From positions 4,427,814-4,491,813 of the forward strand of contig NZ_CP118164.1 of assembly GCF_028748185.1 (NCBI RefSeq): a stretch of DNA of 64,000 bases, in the 5' to 3' direction. Below the pieces are notes generated by a model. The model had not been told where the DNA came from, ran no database searches, and saw only the letters and a program-made list of their open reading frames with translations. This DNA is from Bremerella sp. P1. GTDB taxonomy: Bacteria > Planctomycetota > Planctomycetia > Pirellulales > Pirellulaceae. Positions 23,942-33,195 of the stretch are shown here, piece by piece (the first letter of the stretch is position 1; the number at the start of each line of letters is the position of its first letter). A program made the translations under genes and the position numbers.

Positions 23942-26281
23942 ATGGCGACGGCATCGGGAATTCGCGCTGGTCGGGCGTTCGTCGAACTGTTCGTCGACGA
24001 CTCACGCCTCGTGCGCGGACTCAGGCGAGCGCAGGCCAAGCTGAAAGCGTTTGGTCGCTCCGTATCCCAGATGGGCAGGCAGTTGCTCACCGCCGGGACG
24101 CTCGCCGCGACGCCGTTCGCACTCTCGGCGCGGACGTTCGCCAACTTCGAGTCGCAGATGGCCCGCGTCAAAGCGCTGACCGGGGCCACGGAAGATGATT
24201 TCGCGCGGCTGGAGAACGCCGCCAAGCAACTGGGCGCGACCACCGTGTTCTCGGCCAGCCAGGCAGCGGAGGCGATGAGCTACTTCGCCTTGGCCGGATT
24301 CGACGTCGACAAGATCCTGGGAGCGATCGGTCCGGCGCTGAACCTCGCAGCCGCTGGTCAGATTGAGATCGCCGAAGCGGCTGACATCGCCGCCAAGATC
24401 ATGGCCGGAATGGGACTCTCTGCCGACGAACTGGGCAACGCCGTGGATGTGATGGCCAAGGCGATGACCACAGCGAACACCGATCTGACGATGTTGGGCG
24501 ATGCCTTCAAGTTCGTGGGACCGATGGCGAAGACGGCCGGTGTGTCTCTTGAGGAAGTCACAGCCGCGATTCAGTTGCTTTCCAACGCCGGCATTCAAGG
24601 CGAGATGGCGGGCACCACGCTCCGGGGAATGCTGCTTTCGCTCACGTCCCCTTCGGCCGAAGCCGAGAAGGAACTGAAGCGACTGGGAGTTCGCGTACTC
24701 GATGGCGCCGGCAACGTCCGTTCGCTGACCGAGATCATCGCCGACCTGGAAAATGCTCTGGCAGATGCTGGTTCGGGCGAAAAGCTCCGATCGCTGGGGA
24801 CCATCTTCCCCGCACGCCAAGCTGCGGGTGCCGCCGAGCTGGTATCGCAGGGCGCTGACCGGCTGCGTGAAGCCACCGAGGCACTCGGTGATTCGTCGGG
24901 TACCGCATCCCGCATTGCCGGCACGCAACTCGACACGCTCAAAGGCGATGTGACCATTTTGCTCTCGGCGCTCGAAGGCGTGGCGATCGCCATCGGCGAA
25001 GCATTCGGGACCGAACTCCGATCGGCGGTGCGCGGTGTCACTTCGTTCCTATCTGCCTTGGGAAAATGGATCGGTGAGAACCGCCAAGTCGTCCTGACCA
25101 CGGTGGCCATCGTCAGCGGAATCCTTGCTGCGGGGGTCGCGCTGGTGGGGCTCGGTGGAACGATTAGCGTTCTCGCATTCGCGGCTGGTGGACTCGCCAC
25201 GGCGCTAAGCGCCATTGGTTCCCTGCTGGCTGCGATTGTTTCCCCGGTGGGCCTGGTCATCGCGGCGCTCGTGGGACTGGGAGCCTACCTGATCACGACG
25301 ACTGGCGCGGGAGCCGAGGCGCTCAGCTGGCTCGGCGAGAGGTTCCAGGCACTTAAAACCACGGCACTCGCAGCGTTCCAGGGGATCGGTGATGCCCTAG
25401 CAGCCGGCGATCTGTCGCTGGCGGCCAAGATCCTATGGCTGACGCTCAAGATGGAGTGGCAGAAAGGCATCAACTGGCTCGAAGCCAAGTGGCTCGACTT
25501 CAAAGGCTTCTTCGTCAGCGTCTTTCAGAACGCGGTCTACAACCTGGCGCGGTTCCTCACCGATGCCTGGGCCGGGATCCAGGTCGCATGGGTGGAGACG
25601 ATCGCGTTTCTCACTGACGCCTGGACGATCTTCATCAGCGCGCTGCAGAAGGGCTGGTATCGCTTCGCCGGCTTCTTCAAGAAGGTCTGGGCCCGCGTGA
25701 AATCGGTATTCACGGACACCGACGCGGAAGCGGAGATCCAACGGATCAATGACGAGATCGCGCAGCAGGATCAGGAGATCGACCAGCGGCAGAACGAACA
25801 GATCCTAGAGCGCGATCAGCAGCGACAGCGGAGACGTCGGGAAATCGAACGGGACCGGACTGGCGCTCAAGAGCAACTCGACCAGATGCAGGCCCAGGAA
25901 CAAGCCGAGCGTGAACAACGCCACCGGGCCGCTCTGGAAACCTCCGAAGACAAACTCGCCGAGGCTCGTCGCGAGTGGGAAGCAGCGCTCAAGGAAGCCG
26001 CCGAGAAGCGAGCCGCCGCAGAAGTCACGGGCGAGGACGACGGCCCGGATCGCCTTGAGCAATTCAAACAGCAGCTCTCCGAGATCGGCAACGTCGGTGG
26101 CTCGTTGGACCAGGTCGAGAACAAGTCGGTTGGTGTCCAGGGCGCATTCAATGCGGCTGCACTGCGCGGACTCGGTGCGGGCGGGCCCGCGGATCGGACG
26201 GCCAGGTCGGTGGAAGCCATGGACAAGAAGCTCGGCGTGTTGGTGCGCGAAGCCCAGCATGGCGGATTGGTGTTTGCGTAG
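23942..26281 (+). CDS. Tail tape measure protein, TP901 family
   Basis: A 779-residue tape measure protein. Residues 70-330 match the TP901 core (FESQMARVKALTGATEDDF, TTVFSASQAAEAM, GIQGEMAGTTLRGMLLSL). Hydrophobic segments follow (residues 380-460), which may enter the host membrane during DNA injection, then a long Gln/Glu/Arg coiled coil (about 595-700). Tail length scales with this protein, so the tail should be about 100 nm or a little more by the usual ratio. Confidence 0.9.
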   Translation: MATASGIRAGRAFVELFVDDSRLVRGLRRAQAKLKAFGRSVSQMGRQLLTAGTLAATPFALSARTFANFESQMARVKALTGATEDDFARLENAAKQLGATTVFSASQAAEAMSYFALAGFDVDKILGAIGPALNLAAAGQIEIAEAADIAAKIMAGMGLSADELGNAVDVMAKAMTTANTDLTMLGDAFKFVGPMAKTAGVSLEEVTAAIQLLSNAGIQGEMAGTTLRGMLLSLTSPSAEAEKELKRLGVRVLDGAGNVRSLTEIIADLENALADAGSGEKLRSLGTIFPARQAAGAAELVSQGADRLREATEALGDSSGTASRIAGTQLDTLKGDVTILLSALEGVAIAIGEAFGTELRSAVRGVTSFLSALGKWIGENRQVVLTTVAIVSGILAAGVALVGLGGTISVLAFAAGGLATALSAIGSLLAAIVSPVGLVIAALVGLGAYLITTTGAGAEALSWLGERFQALKTTALAAFQGIGDALAAGDLSLAAKILWLTLKMEWQKGINWLEAKWLDFKGFFVSVFQNAVYNLARFLTDAWAGIQVAWVETIAFLTDAWTIFISALQKGWYRFAGFFKKVWARVKSVFTDTDAEAEIQRINDEIAQQDQEIDQRQNEQILERDQQRQRRRREIERDRTGAQEQLDQMQAQEQAEREQRHRAALETSEDKLAEARREWEAALKEAAEKRAAAEVTGEDDGPDRLEQFKQQLSEIGNVGGSLDQVENKSVGVQGAFNAAALRGLGAGGPADRTARSVEAMDKKLGVLVREAQHGGLVFA

Positions 26282-26293
26282 GACGGTTCCCAC

Positions 26294-27088
26294 ATGCCTG
26301 TAACCATTGATGAGAAATTCGACAGTCGCGAGTCGACGGTGGGTATCGAAAGCCCGTCGGTCGATCTTCTCTACGTGGTTCAGGGAACGGACAACGACGC
26401 CACGGTCCGCGCTACGGTCGAATCGACGATTCCCGCGATCTATGCCGGCCTCGTGTTCCAGGACTACCACATCGCACACCAGGGCGATGGCACGTGGGAT
26501 GTCTCGGTTCGCTACGGCAAGAAGGAACCAAAGGACACTGGCGACTCATCGTTCTCGTTTGACACCGGCGGCGGCACGACGCACATCACGCAGAGCCTGC
26601 AGACGATTTCCAAGCACGCGCCAGCGGGTAAGGTCGCACCCGATTTCAAAGGAGCGATCGGCGTCACGCACGACAGCGTCGAAGGGACCGACGTCACGAT
26701 CCCCGTCTACAGCTTCACCGAGACACACTACATCGACATTGCGCTGGTGACCGGAGCGTACAAGGCGACTCTCTTTGGACTCACCGGCCGTGTGAACAAC
26801 GCCGGATTCAAAGGGTTCGCTGCGGGTGAAGTGCTGTTCCTAGGAGCGTCGGGATCGCAGCGGGGCGAAGAAGACTGGGAGATCACGTATCGCTTTGCCG
26901 CAAGCCCGAACGTATCGGGGCTCACCATCGGCGACATCACGGGCATCAACAAAAAGGGGTGGGAATACATCTGGGTCCGGTACGCCGACGCCGAGGATGA
27001 GAAGGTCCTGGTGAAGCAACCGATCGCCGTCTACGTCGAGAAGGTTTACGACGAGGGCAACTTCGCTGGCCTGGGCATAGGGACGTAG
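26294..27088 (+). CDS. Tail protein of unknown type
   Basis: A 264-residue, beta-rich protein between tape measure and fibre. Segments include TIPAIYAGLVFQDYHIAHQG, GTWDVSVRYGKKEP, then FKGAIGVTHDS and a C-terminal KQPIAVYVEKVYDEGNFAGLG. The place suits a distal tail or baseplate protein. No named family is recognised. Confidence 0.6.
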   Translation: MPVTIDEKFDSRESTVGIESPSVDLLYVVQGTDNDATVRATVESTIPAIYAGLVFQDYHIAHQGDGTWDVSVRYGKKEPKDTGDSSFSFDTGGGTTHITQSLQTISKHAPAGKVAPDFKGAIGVTHDSVEGTDVTIPVYSFTETHYIDIALVTGAYKATLFGLTGRVNNAGFKGFAAGEVLFLGASGSQRGEEDWEITYRFAASPNVSGLTIGDITGINKKGWEYIWVRYADAEDEKVLVKQPIAVYVEKVYDEGNFAGLGIGT

Positions 27089-27091
27089 CCG

Positions 27092-29119
27092 ATGGGAGAC
27101 GCTCTCAAGAAGGCTCAGGCTGGTCAGAAGCTGGAGATTCCCGCCGAGGCGTACAACGCGTTTCTGGATGCGGTGCGGTTCGTCCGCGAGCGCCGGCATG
27201 ATGTCGCGCAGGAGTCGACCGAGCCGCTGCGTCAAAGCGGGATCATCAAGGTCCGCAACAAGAGCGGAGCTGATCGGGACCGCTACGACGTACTGATGAT
27301 CGACGACCCGATCATTAGCCCCACGGATAACGAGCAGCAGTTCAAGAACCAGGTCGCCTTCGAGGGCTACGAGCCGAGCGAGCAAGCGCAGCCAAGTGAT
27401 CCAAAGACGCCGGTGCACTGTCAGAAGTTCGTTGTCTTGCTCGAGCCGCTCCCTGTGGATGGCATTGGCCGCGCGACGGCAGCCGGTGTCACGGTGGCGC
27501 GCGTCAACGTGATCCGTGAGTCGGACGGTTTTGCGGATATCGAAGCGGGCAACGCGACTTCGCTGCGCTCGGTGCCGTACGGCTCTGCCCGCATCCTGTG
27601 GAAAGAAGCGGGCACCGGCGTGAAGTGGGCGGTCGTGCGTCTGAGCGATCGTCCACGGTTCGCGATCTTTGAACTGGCTGGAACCTGGGCTCCGGGCAGC
27701 ACGCTGGCCGATCCGCCGGAACCGGACGGTTGGATGAAGATGACCGGTTGCCGGCCCGTCTTCTACTTCAACAGCGGCAGCACGTATTCGGCCGATGTCA
27801 GTGAGCCGGCGCAAACGGTCTGGCACGCCGTGGGGTATCCGCCGGCGGAACGGTCCAGCGTCATTGCTCTGCACAAAGCGACTGGCCAAGTGCCGGCGAA
27901 GTTCGGTTGCGGCGACTGGGTGTGGTGCATCTGGAACGACCAGGAATGCCGCTGGCAGGTGCTTGGCGGCTACGAAGACCACTGGCGATTCAAGCTGACG
28001 ACAACGCTAGCCCGCTGCGGCTCGGCCCAGGCCCAGCTGGTGCTTTACAAGGACGGCAAGTGGTGCCCGGTCGCGCTGACATTCACGGTCCACGATGCGC
28101 TCGGCGTCGTCTGTCTTGAAAAATGCCAGGGAAGCGGAGGTGGCGGTGGTACGGCGTCGAGTGTGCCCGCGGGAACCTACGGATTCGCGAAGCACTTTGC
28201 CGACAGCTGCAAGTGGGAAGTCATCTCGCTGGGTGAAGGTTGCTGCGAAGGTTCGAGCAGCGGCACGTCCAGTTCGTCGTCGGGATATTCGTCCAGTTCA
28301 TCGGGTTCGTCTTCGGGTAGCAGCAGCGGCTCCTCTTCAGGATCTTCATCTGGTTCCTCGTCCGGATCATCGTCGTCGGGCTCGTCCTCCGGTTCCTCAT
28401 CTGGCAGCAGTTCGTCGGGACCTTCAAGCAGTGGATCGTCAGGCTCCTCTGGAAGCGGACCCGAAAGCTGTGTGACGATCTACGAAACCGACGTGCGCTG
28501 CGAGAACGACAAACTCAACGTCTACACGCGGGCAGTCTCCATCTGTTTCTCAAACGGATCCCTGTCGCGATACGAAGGTCCGTGGACATTCAGCCATCAA
28601 GCTGGCTGTTGCTGCTGTGCCAACTGTTCAAGTTCGTCGAGCGGATCCAGCAGCGGTTCGTCGTCGTGGAGTTCGAGCAGCTCGTGGTCTTCCAGCTCGT
28701 CTTGGTCTTCCAGTGGATCGTCGAGCGGATCTTCCAGCGGTTCGTCCAGTGCTCCCTCAAGCTCGGCACCGTCGTCCTCGCTGCCGTCATCATCGCTTCC
28801 GTCATCGAGTGTGGTGGAACCGAGCAGCAGCACCGTTGAGCCAAGTAGCAGCGTGGTGGAGCCAAGTTCGAGCGTGGTCGAGCCGAGCAGTAGCGACGTT
28901 TCTGGTTCGTCCAGCGGGTCAAGCTCTGGCGCGTCCGGCAGCAGTAGCTATTCGTCTGGCAGCGGTTCGTCCTCAGGGGATTCCGGCAGTGGACCAGAGA
29001 GCAGCGTTGTGACGGAGTCATCAACTTACGAAAGCTCATCAAGCGAAAGCAGCTCGAGTTCGTCCAGTGGACCGGAGCCCGAACTCAGCAGTAGCGAAGT
29101 CATCCCACCCCCGCCTTAA
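27092..29119 (+). CDS. Tail fibre/adhesin with Ser/Gly-rich low-complexity arms
   Basis: A 675-residue protein. Residues 1-385 form an ordered N-terminal region (helical start, then beta-rich) that probably attaches to the tail. After this come two serine/glycine-rich arms (28,251-28,460 and 28,623-29,100) separated by a Cys-containing island (CVTIYETDVRCENDKLNVY ... CCCCANC). Serine codons are mixed (tcg, agc, tca, tcc, agt), so the amino-acid pattern is conserved rather than produced by simple DNA slippage. The second arm ends in repeats of VVEPSSS. A host-binding fibre or O-glycosylated stalk is likely; two glycosyltransferase genes follow. Confidence 0.65.
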   Translation: MGDALKKAQAGQKLEIPAEAYNAFLDAVRFVRERRHDVAQESTEPLRQSGIIKVRNKSGADRDRYDVLMIDDPIISPTDNEQQFKNQVAFEGYEPSEQAQPSDPKTPVHCQKFVVLLEPLPVDGIGRATAAGVTVARVNVIRESDGFADIEAGNATSLRSVPYGSARILWKEAGTGVKWAVVRLSDRPRFAIFELAGTWAPGSTLADPPEPDGWMKMTGCRPVFYFNSGSTYSADVSEPAQTVWHAVGYPPAERSSVIALHKATGQVPAKFGCGDWVWCIWNDQECRWQVLGGYEDHWRFKLTTTLARCGSAQAQLVLYKDGKWCPVALTFTVHDALGVVCLEKCQGSGGGGGTASSVPAGTYGFAKHFADSCKWEVISLGEGCCEGSSSGTSSSSSGYSSSSSGSSSGSSSGSSSGSSSGSSSGSSSSGSSSGSSSGSSSSGPSSSGSSGSSGSGPESCVTIYETDVRCENDKLNVYTRAVSICFSNGSLSRYEGPWTFSHQAGCCCCANCSSSSSGSSSGSSSWSSSSSWSSSSSWSSSGSSSGSSSGSSSAPSSSAPSSSLPSSSLPSSSVVEPSSSTVEPSSSVVEPSSSVVEPSSSDVSGSSSGSSSGASGSSSYSSGSGSSSGDSGSGPESSVVTESSTYESSSSESSSSSSSGPEPELSSSEVIPPPP

Positions 29120-29136
29120 CACGGAGCAGTTCACGA

Positions 29137-30243
29137 ATGCGCGTTTTTCTGATTGGATACCCTGGAGAGATGGGCGGCGCTAACACCGAAGCCTGGCACA
29201 CGGTGAAGCTGTGGGTTGAGTACGGCGTCGACGTCCATCTGATTCCGACGTGGGGATGTGACGAAGCATGGCGTGCGCGCGTCGACGCCCTTGGCTGCAC
29301 GACGCACGTAGTGAGTCCCGACAAGCTTGACCAGGTGCCCAATTTGCCTGGCTCTCCGGTCGTGAGCTTCTGTAACAGTCAATTCATCGCCCACGCCGAG
29401 CAGTTTCGCAAGTTGGGATGCCCGCTGGTGTGGGCCAACTGCATGACGTTCATGTTCGATCATGAGCGGGAGTGCTTCGGGAAGATCGGTCCAGCCGACG
29501 CTTACGTGTTTCAGTCGGAGTTTCAGCGTTCGGAACTGGAACCGCAGCTCGCTGAGCTGGGCTACACACCCGAGCGTGGCCATCTAATTCGCGGTGCCTT
29601 CGATCTCGATGAATTCGAGTTCACCCCACGTCCACACGCTCCCGGCGAGGTCTTCGTCGTCGGTCGCATGGCACGTCCCGACACGGACAAATGGTCGAGC
29701 AACACCTGGCCCATCTACTCAGGGATTCAGTACGCCAACAAACGGGCGTTGATGCTTGGCATGGACCAGCGGACACACGAGAAACTCGGAGCGCCGCCGG
29801 TGTTTGCTGATTGTCTGAAGCCGATGGCGATCTCGGTCAAACAGTTTTTGTCCACACTGCATTGTCTCTTGCCCATCAATGGCGGCGCCCGCGAAAACTG
29901 GCCGCGCGCAGGGCTGGAAGCGATGGCGGCCGGCGTCCCGATCGTCGCCCAGAACGACTGGGGCTGGCGTGAGTTGATCGAACATGGCGTGACGGGATTC
30001 CTTGGCAGCAACGACTGTGAATTGGCCCACTACGCCGCGTGCCTTGCCTACGACGAAGATCTGCGGCAGCGCATTGTCCACACGGCGCGCGAGCGGCTCG
30101 TCGAGGACCTGGCCAATCCCAAACGCCTGTGGGAATCCTGGAAGCAGCTCTTCCGCTCGGTGGGCCAGTACGTCAGCGACGTCGATGGGATTCCGCACGC
30201 TCACACATACGCAGGGACGCTCGAGCCGGAGGAGGTGGCATGA
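29137..30243 (+). CDS. Glycosyltransferase, GT4-like (GT-B fold)
   Basis: A 368-residue enzyme with an N-terminal GYPGEMGGANTEAWHTVKLW segment and a C-terminal donor-binding part: NWPRAGLEAMAAGVPIVAQN and GWRELIEHGVTGFL, the ExxAxGxP-type pattern of GT4 family retaining transferases. It transfers a sugar from an activated donor to an unknown acceptor. It starts 17 bases after the fibre gene and overlaps the radical SAM gene by ATGA, so it sits in the fibre operon. Acceptor is unknown; the fibre's serine arms are a candidate. Confidence 0.8.
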   Translation: MRVFLIGYPGEMGGANTEAWHTVKLWVEYGVDVHLIPTWGCDEAWRARVDALGCTTHVVSPDKLDQVPNLPGSPVVSFCNSQFIAHAEQFRKLGCPLVWANCMTFMFDHERECFGKIGPADAYVFQSEFQRSELEPQLAELGYTPERGHLIRGAFDLDEFEFTPRPHAPGEVFVVGRMARPDTDKWSSNTWPIYSGIQYANKRALMLGMDQRTHEKLGAPPVFADCLKPMAISVKQFLSTLHCLLPINGGARENWPRAGLEAMAAGVPIVAQNDWGWRELIEHGVTGFLGSNDCELAHYAACLAYDEDLRQRIVHTARERLVEDLANPKRLWESWKQLFRSVGQYVSDVDGIPHAHTYAGTLEPEEVA

Positions 30244-31001
30244 ACGACAAGCCCGACTACACACCCAAGAGCAACGAAGCCGAGTGGCATATCACTTACA
30301 AGTGCGATCTCAACTGTCCGAACTGCAATCGTCTCTGCTTCCTGCCGCCGACGACACCCGACATGACGCTGGACGACGCCCGCGAGTTCAATCGGCAGGC
30401 GCGAGAGCTTGGCTGGTTTCCACGGATCGTGATTCTCGGCGGCGAGCCGACACTCCACCGCGACTTGTTCGCATTTATCGACATTGCCAACGAACTGTCG
30501 CCCGGCCGTGTGGAAATCTGGTCGAACGGCTACCGACCAGCGGCGAAGGAAATGCTCGAGCGAATTCGCGCGGAGGGCAAGGCTAAAGTCTGTGAGGAGA
30601 CGATCAAAGCCGACGGGTGCATGGTGTTGCCGCAGGCGGATTTCTTTCTGGCTCCCACGGACTTCGGCGTCATCAACCATCGGCCGTGCCATAACCACGC
30701 GGCGATTGGCTGCGGAATCTCCGTCGATGCCGGCGGCTACGCGATCTGCTCCATCGGTGGCGCAATCGACAGCGTATTGGATCTGAAAGTCCGCACCAAG
30801 CAACTCAAGGATCTGTTCGATCCCGAGTTCGCCCACCAGCAGACGTGTGCGCTGTGCGATGTCTGCGGACGTGAGCTGGGCATCACGAGTCATCACATCG
30901 CCAAGAGCCAGGTGATGCACGGCACGCTCATGTCGCCGACGTGGCAGACGGCTGTGAAACGGATCGAACAGCGTGGCAAGCGAAGGGAGGAGTCGGCATG
31001 A
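30240..31001 (+). CDS. Radical SAM enzyme
   Basis: A 253-residue protein with the CxxxCxxC cluster motif in TYKCDLNCPNCNRLC and the glycine-rich ILGGEPTLHRD. Four or more extra cysteines toward the C-terminus (GCGISVDAGG YAICS region and CALCDVCGRE) could bind a second cluster as in SPASM-type proteins. Such enzymes modify peptides, sugars or cofactors by radical chemistry. GGAGG precedes the ATG, and the gene is translationally coupled to both the glycosyltransferase and the methyltransferase. Substrate is unknown. Confidence 0.8.
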   Translation: MNDKPDYTPKSNEAEWHITYKCDLNCPNCNRLCFLPPTTPDMTLDDAREFNRQARELGWFPRIVILGGEPTLHRDLFAFIDIANELSPGRVEIWSNGYRPAAKEMLERIRAEGKAKVCEETIKADGCMVLPQADFFLAPTDFGVINHRPCHNHAAIGCGISVDAGGYAICSIGGAIDSVLDLKVRTKQLKDLFDPEFAHQQTCALCDVCGRELGITSHHIAKSQVMHGTLMSPTWQTAVKRIEQRGKRREESA

Positions 31002-31510
31002 ACCCGTTTGCAACACACATCCCAGCGCTGCTTGCCTGTCTCGAACACACCTCGGGACCGGTGCTGGAACTTGGCAGCGGCTGGTTCAGCACGCCGATCG
31101 TTTCCGCGTTCGCCACGGATCGGCTTGTGCGGACGATTGAAACGAATCCCGAGTGGTACAGCCGCGTGTCGGCTCTTGGAATCTACCAGCCAATCACGCG
31201 GCACCGGCACCAGTTTCTGTTCGTGCCCGATTACAACGACGCGATGATTCTTGACCAGGACTGGGACGTGGTAATCCTCGACCACGAACCGCCACCACGC
31301 CGTGGACATGACGCGCTCGTGCTTCGCGATCGCTGCCGGCTCATGATCGGCCACGACTCCGAGCATCCCGACTATCGCTACGGCGAAGCTTTCGACCAGT
31401 TTCATTACCGATTCACCGATTCCCGGCGACTCCCCTGGACCACAGTCGTCAGCGACGAGCCGCTTGACTGGCTGGCGGACGCACTTCGGTTTCCAGGAGG
31501 CCTCGCATGA
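30998..31510 (+). CDS. Class I SAM-dependent methyltransferase-like protein
   Basis: A 170-residue protein whose GPVLELGSGWFSTPIV segment is a SAM-binding motif I, followed by an acidic second strand (RTIETNPEW) and DVVILDHEPPP as motif IV-like. It starts with ATGA overlap on the radical SAM gene and ends with ATGA overlap on the next glycosyltransferase. It probably methylates a small molecule or glycan. The catalytic residues are not certain. Confidence 0.7.
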   Translation: MNPFATHIPALLACLEHTSGPVLELGSGWFSTPIVSAFATDRLVRTIETNPEWYSRVSALGIYQPITRHRHQFLFVPDYNDAMILDQDWDVVILDHEPPPRRGHDALVLRDRCRLMIGHDSEHPDYRYGEAFDQFHYRFTDSRRLPWTTVVSDEPLDWLADALRFPGGLA

Positions 31511-33195
31511 AGCTGGCTGCACTCTGCTGTACGTTCCGACGTCCCCACACGCTGGGACAACTCGTCGAATCATTCCTCCGGCAGGATTATCCCGCCGAAC
31601 TGCGCGAACTCGTGATCCTCGACGACGCGGGCCAGTACGAGAACCAGGCCGGCGATGGCTGGCGGCTGGTGTCGATCCCGCGGCGATTCAGATCGCTGGG
31701 CGAGAAGCGAAACGCGTGCGCCGCGTTGGCATCGCCCGACGTTGAGGGAGTCTTGATCGCTGATGACGACGACATCTATTTACCCCATTGGTTTCGAGCA
31801 ACCGCAGAAGCGCTCAGCCAAGCAGAATGGTCGCGGCCCGGTCTCGTGTTGCTTGAACATGGCGATGGGCTGAAAGAACATGATACAGCCGGTCTTTATC
31901 ACGGCGGATGGGCATTTCGAAAGACCGCCTTCGATCGCGTTCGCGGTTATGGACCTCACAACAACGGCGAGGACCAGGAACTGGCCGGTCGCTTGAACGA
32001 AGCAGGCGTCACCGCATTCGATCCGTGCGAGTTGAACGATCCTTTCTACATCTACCGATATGACAACTGCAGTTACCACCTGAGTTACATGGACGACAAC
32101 GGATACCGAGAGCTGGGAAATGACCGAGATCAAACCAAATCAACGGTCGCAGCCGGTTGGCCTCGTGACTTCTCGACATTGCCCGTTATTCGTCGATTCA
32201 CGTTCGCGCCCCACGTTTCACATGACGATGGCAAGATGCGAGTCGAATTGATCGGCCCGGTAGATTCGCCAGGTGGCAACGGGCCATCGAACGGGATGTT
32301 TGCATTGCAAAAAGAACTCAAGAAACGAATCGCCGAAGGTCTCGACTGGCTTTCAATCAAATCGCTACCTGTCAGTAAAGGAGCATTACCTTGGTTCTGG
32401 AACTGGGCCGACCGCCGTTACGCGGCCTGGTGGGATTCCGAGGGCCTCCCTTTCGTTCAAGGCCCAAACATGCTCTTTACCGACTCTTCATGCCCACGAA
32501 TCGATGCGGAAGAATGCGCATTACTGGACGCCAAGAACTGCCGCGCCATGTTCTGCCACTCGGAATGGTATCGCGACCTAATCACCAAGCACCGCGGGCC
32601 GGACAATCAGTCCGAAATCGTCATGTGGCCCTACCCAATCGATCCCAGGCCCGGCGGACCATTGTCCGACAAATACGACTTGCTGATTTATGCCAAGAAC
32701 GGTCACCGTCCCCAACTCCTGGAACATTTGGCCGAACTCTACCCGCGCCACATCCAAATCCACTACGGAAAATACAAGCGCGAAGAACTCTACGCGGCCG
32801 CCCGACAATCCCGCGCGTGTGCTTACCTTGCGGACGACGATCACGGGCCGTTGGCTTTGCAGGAAATCCTGCTGGCTGGTTGTCCTACTGTGGGTGTTCG
32901 TACTGGTGCACCGTTTGTCGAACATGGCAAAACCGGATTCGTGGTTGATCGTTTACCGCCGGGTCGTCAGTGCGTGTCTGGAGACGAAGACGCCGCCGCA
33001 CTCGCCAAATTCTTACAGGCGATTGATCAAGCACAATCACAGAGCCGAAAAACGGTTCGCCTGTGCGCCATGGAAATATTCGACACCAAGCATGTTGTCG
33101 AAAACGTCATCGACGTATTGGCGAACATCCGAAAATCAATCGCTTCCGACGCAGTTACCGCCGACCATTTACAAAAGGGGAATGGAATTCCATGA
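31507..33195 (+). CDS. Two-domain glycosyltransferase (GT2-like plus GT4-like)
   Basis: A 562-residue protein. The first 220 residues are GT2-like: LAALCCTFRRPHTLGQLVES, LVILDDAG and VLIADDDDIYLPHW, which holds the DxD metal-binding site. The C-terminal half resembles a GT-B domain: PLALQEILLAGCPTVGVRTG and FVEHGKTGFVVD. GC content and codon choice drop after about 31.78 kb, inside the GT2-like domain, which suggests a mosaic gene. It is coupled to the serine recombinase by ATGA. Confidence 0.75.
   Translation: MKLAALCCTFRRPHTLGQLVESFLRQDYPAELRELVILDDAGQYENQAGDGWRLVSIPRRFRSLGEKRNACAALASPDVEGVLIADDDDIYLPHWFRATAEALSQAEWSRPGLVLLEHGDGLKEHDTAGLYHGGWAFRKTAFDRVRGYGPHNNGEDQELAGRLNEAGVTAFDPCELNDPFYIYRYDNCSYHLSYMDDNGYRELGNDRDQTKSTVAAGWPRDFSTLPVIRRFTFAPHVSHDDGKMRVELIGPVDSPGGNGPSNGMFALQKELKKRIAEGLDWLSIKSLPVSKGALPWFWNWADRRYAAWWDSEGLPFVQGPNMLFTDSSCPRIDAEECALLDAKNCRAMFCHSEWYRDLITKHRGPDNQSEIVMWPYPIDPRPGGPLSDKYDLLIYAKNGHRPQLLEHLAELYPRHIQIHYGKYKREELYAAARQSRACAYLADDDHGPLALQEILLAGCPTVGVRTGAPFVEHGKTGFVVDRLPPGRQCVSGDEDAAALAKFLQAIDQAQSQSRKTVRLCAMEIFDTKHVVENVIDVLANIRKSIASDAVTADHLQKGNGIP

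Noticed and set aside
28221-29042. Several minus-strand frames within the fibre gene
   Set aside because: Produced by the low-complexity serine codons; repetitive composition without motifs.
28251-29100. CRISPR-like repetition in the fibre gene
   Set aside because: Repeats are serine codon runs inside a reading frame, without constant repeat length or spacers.
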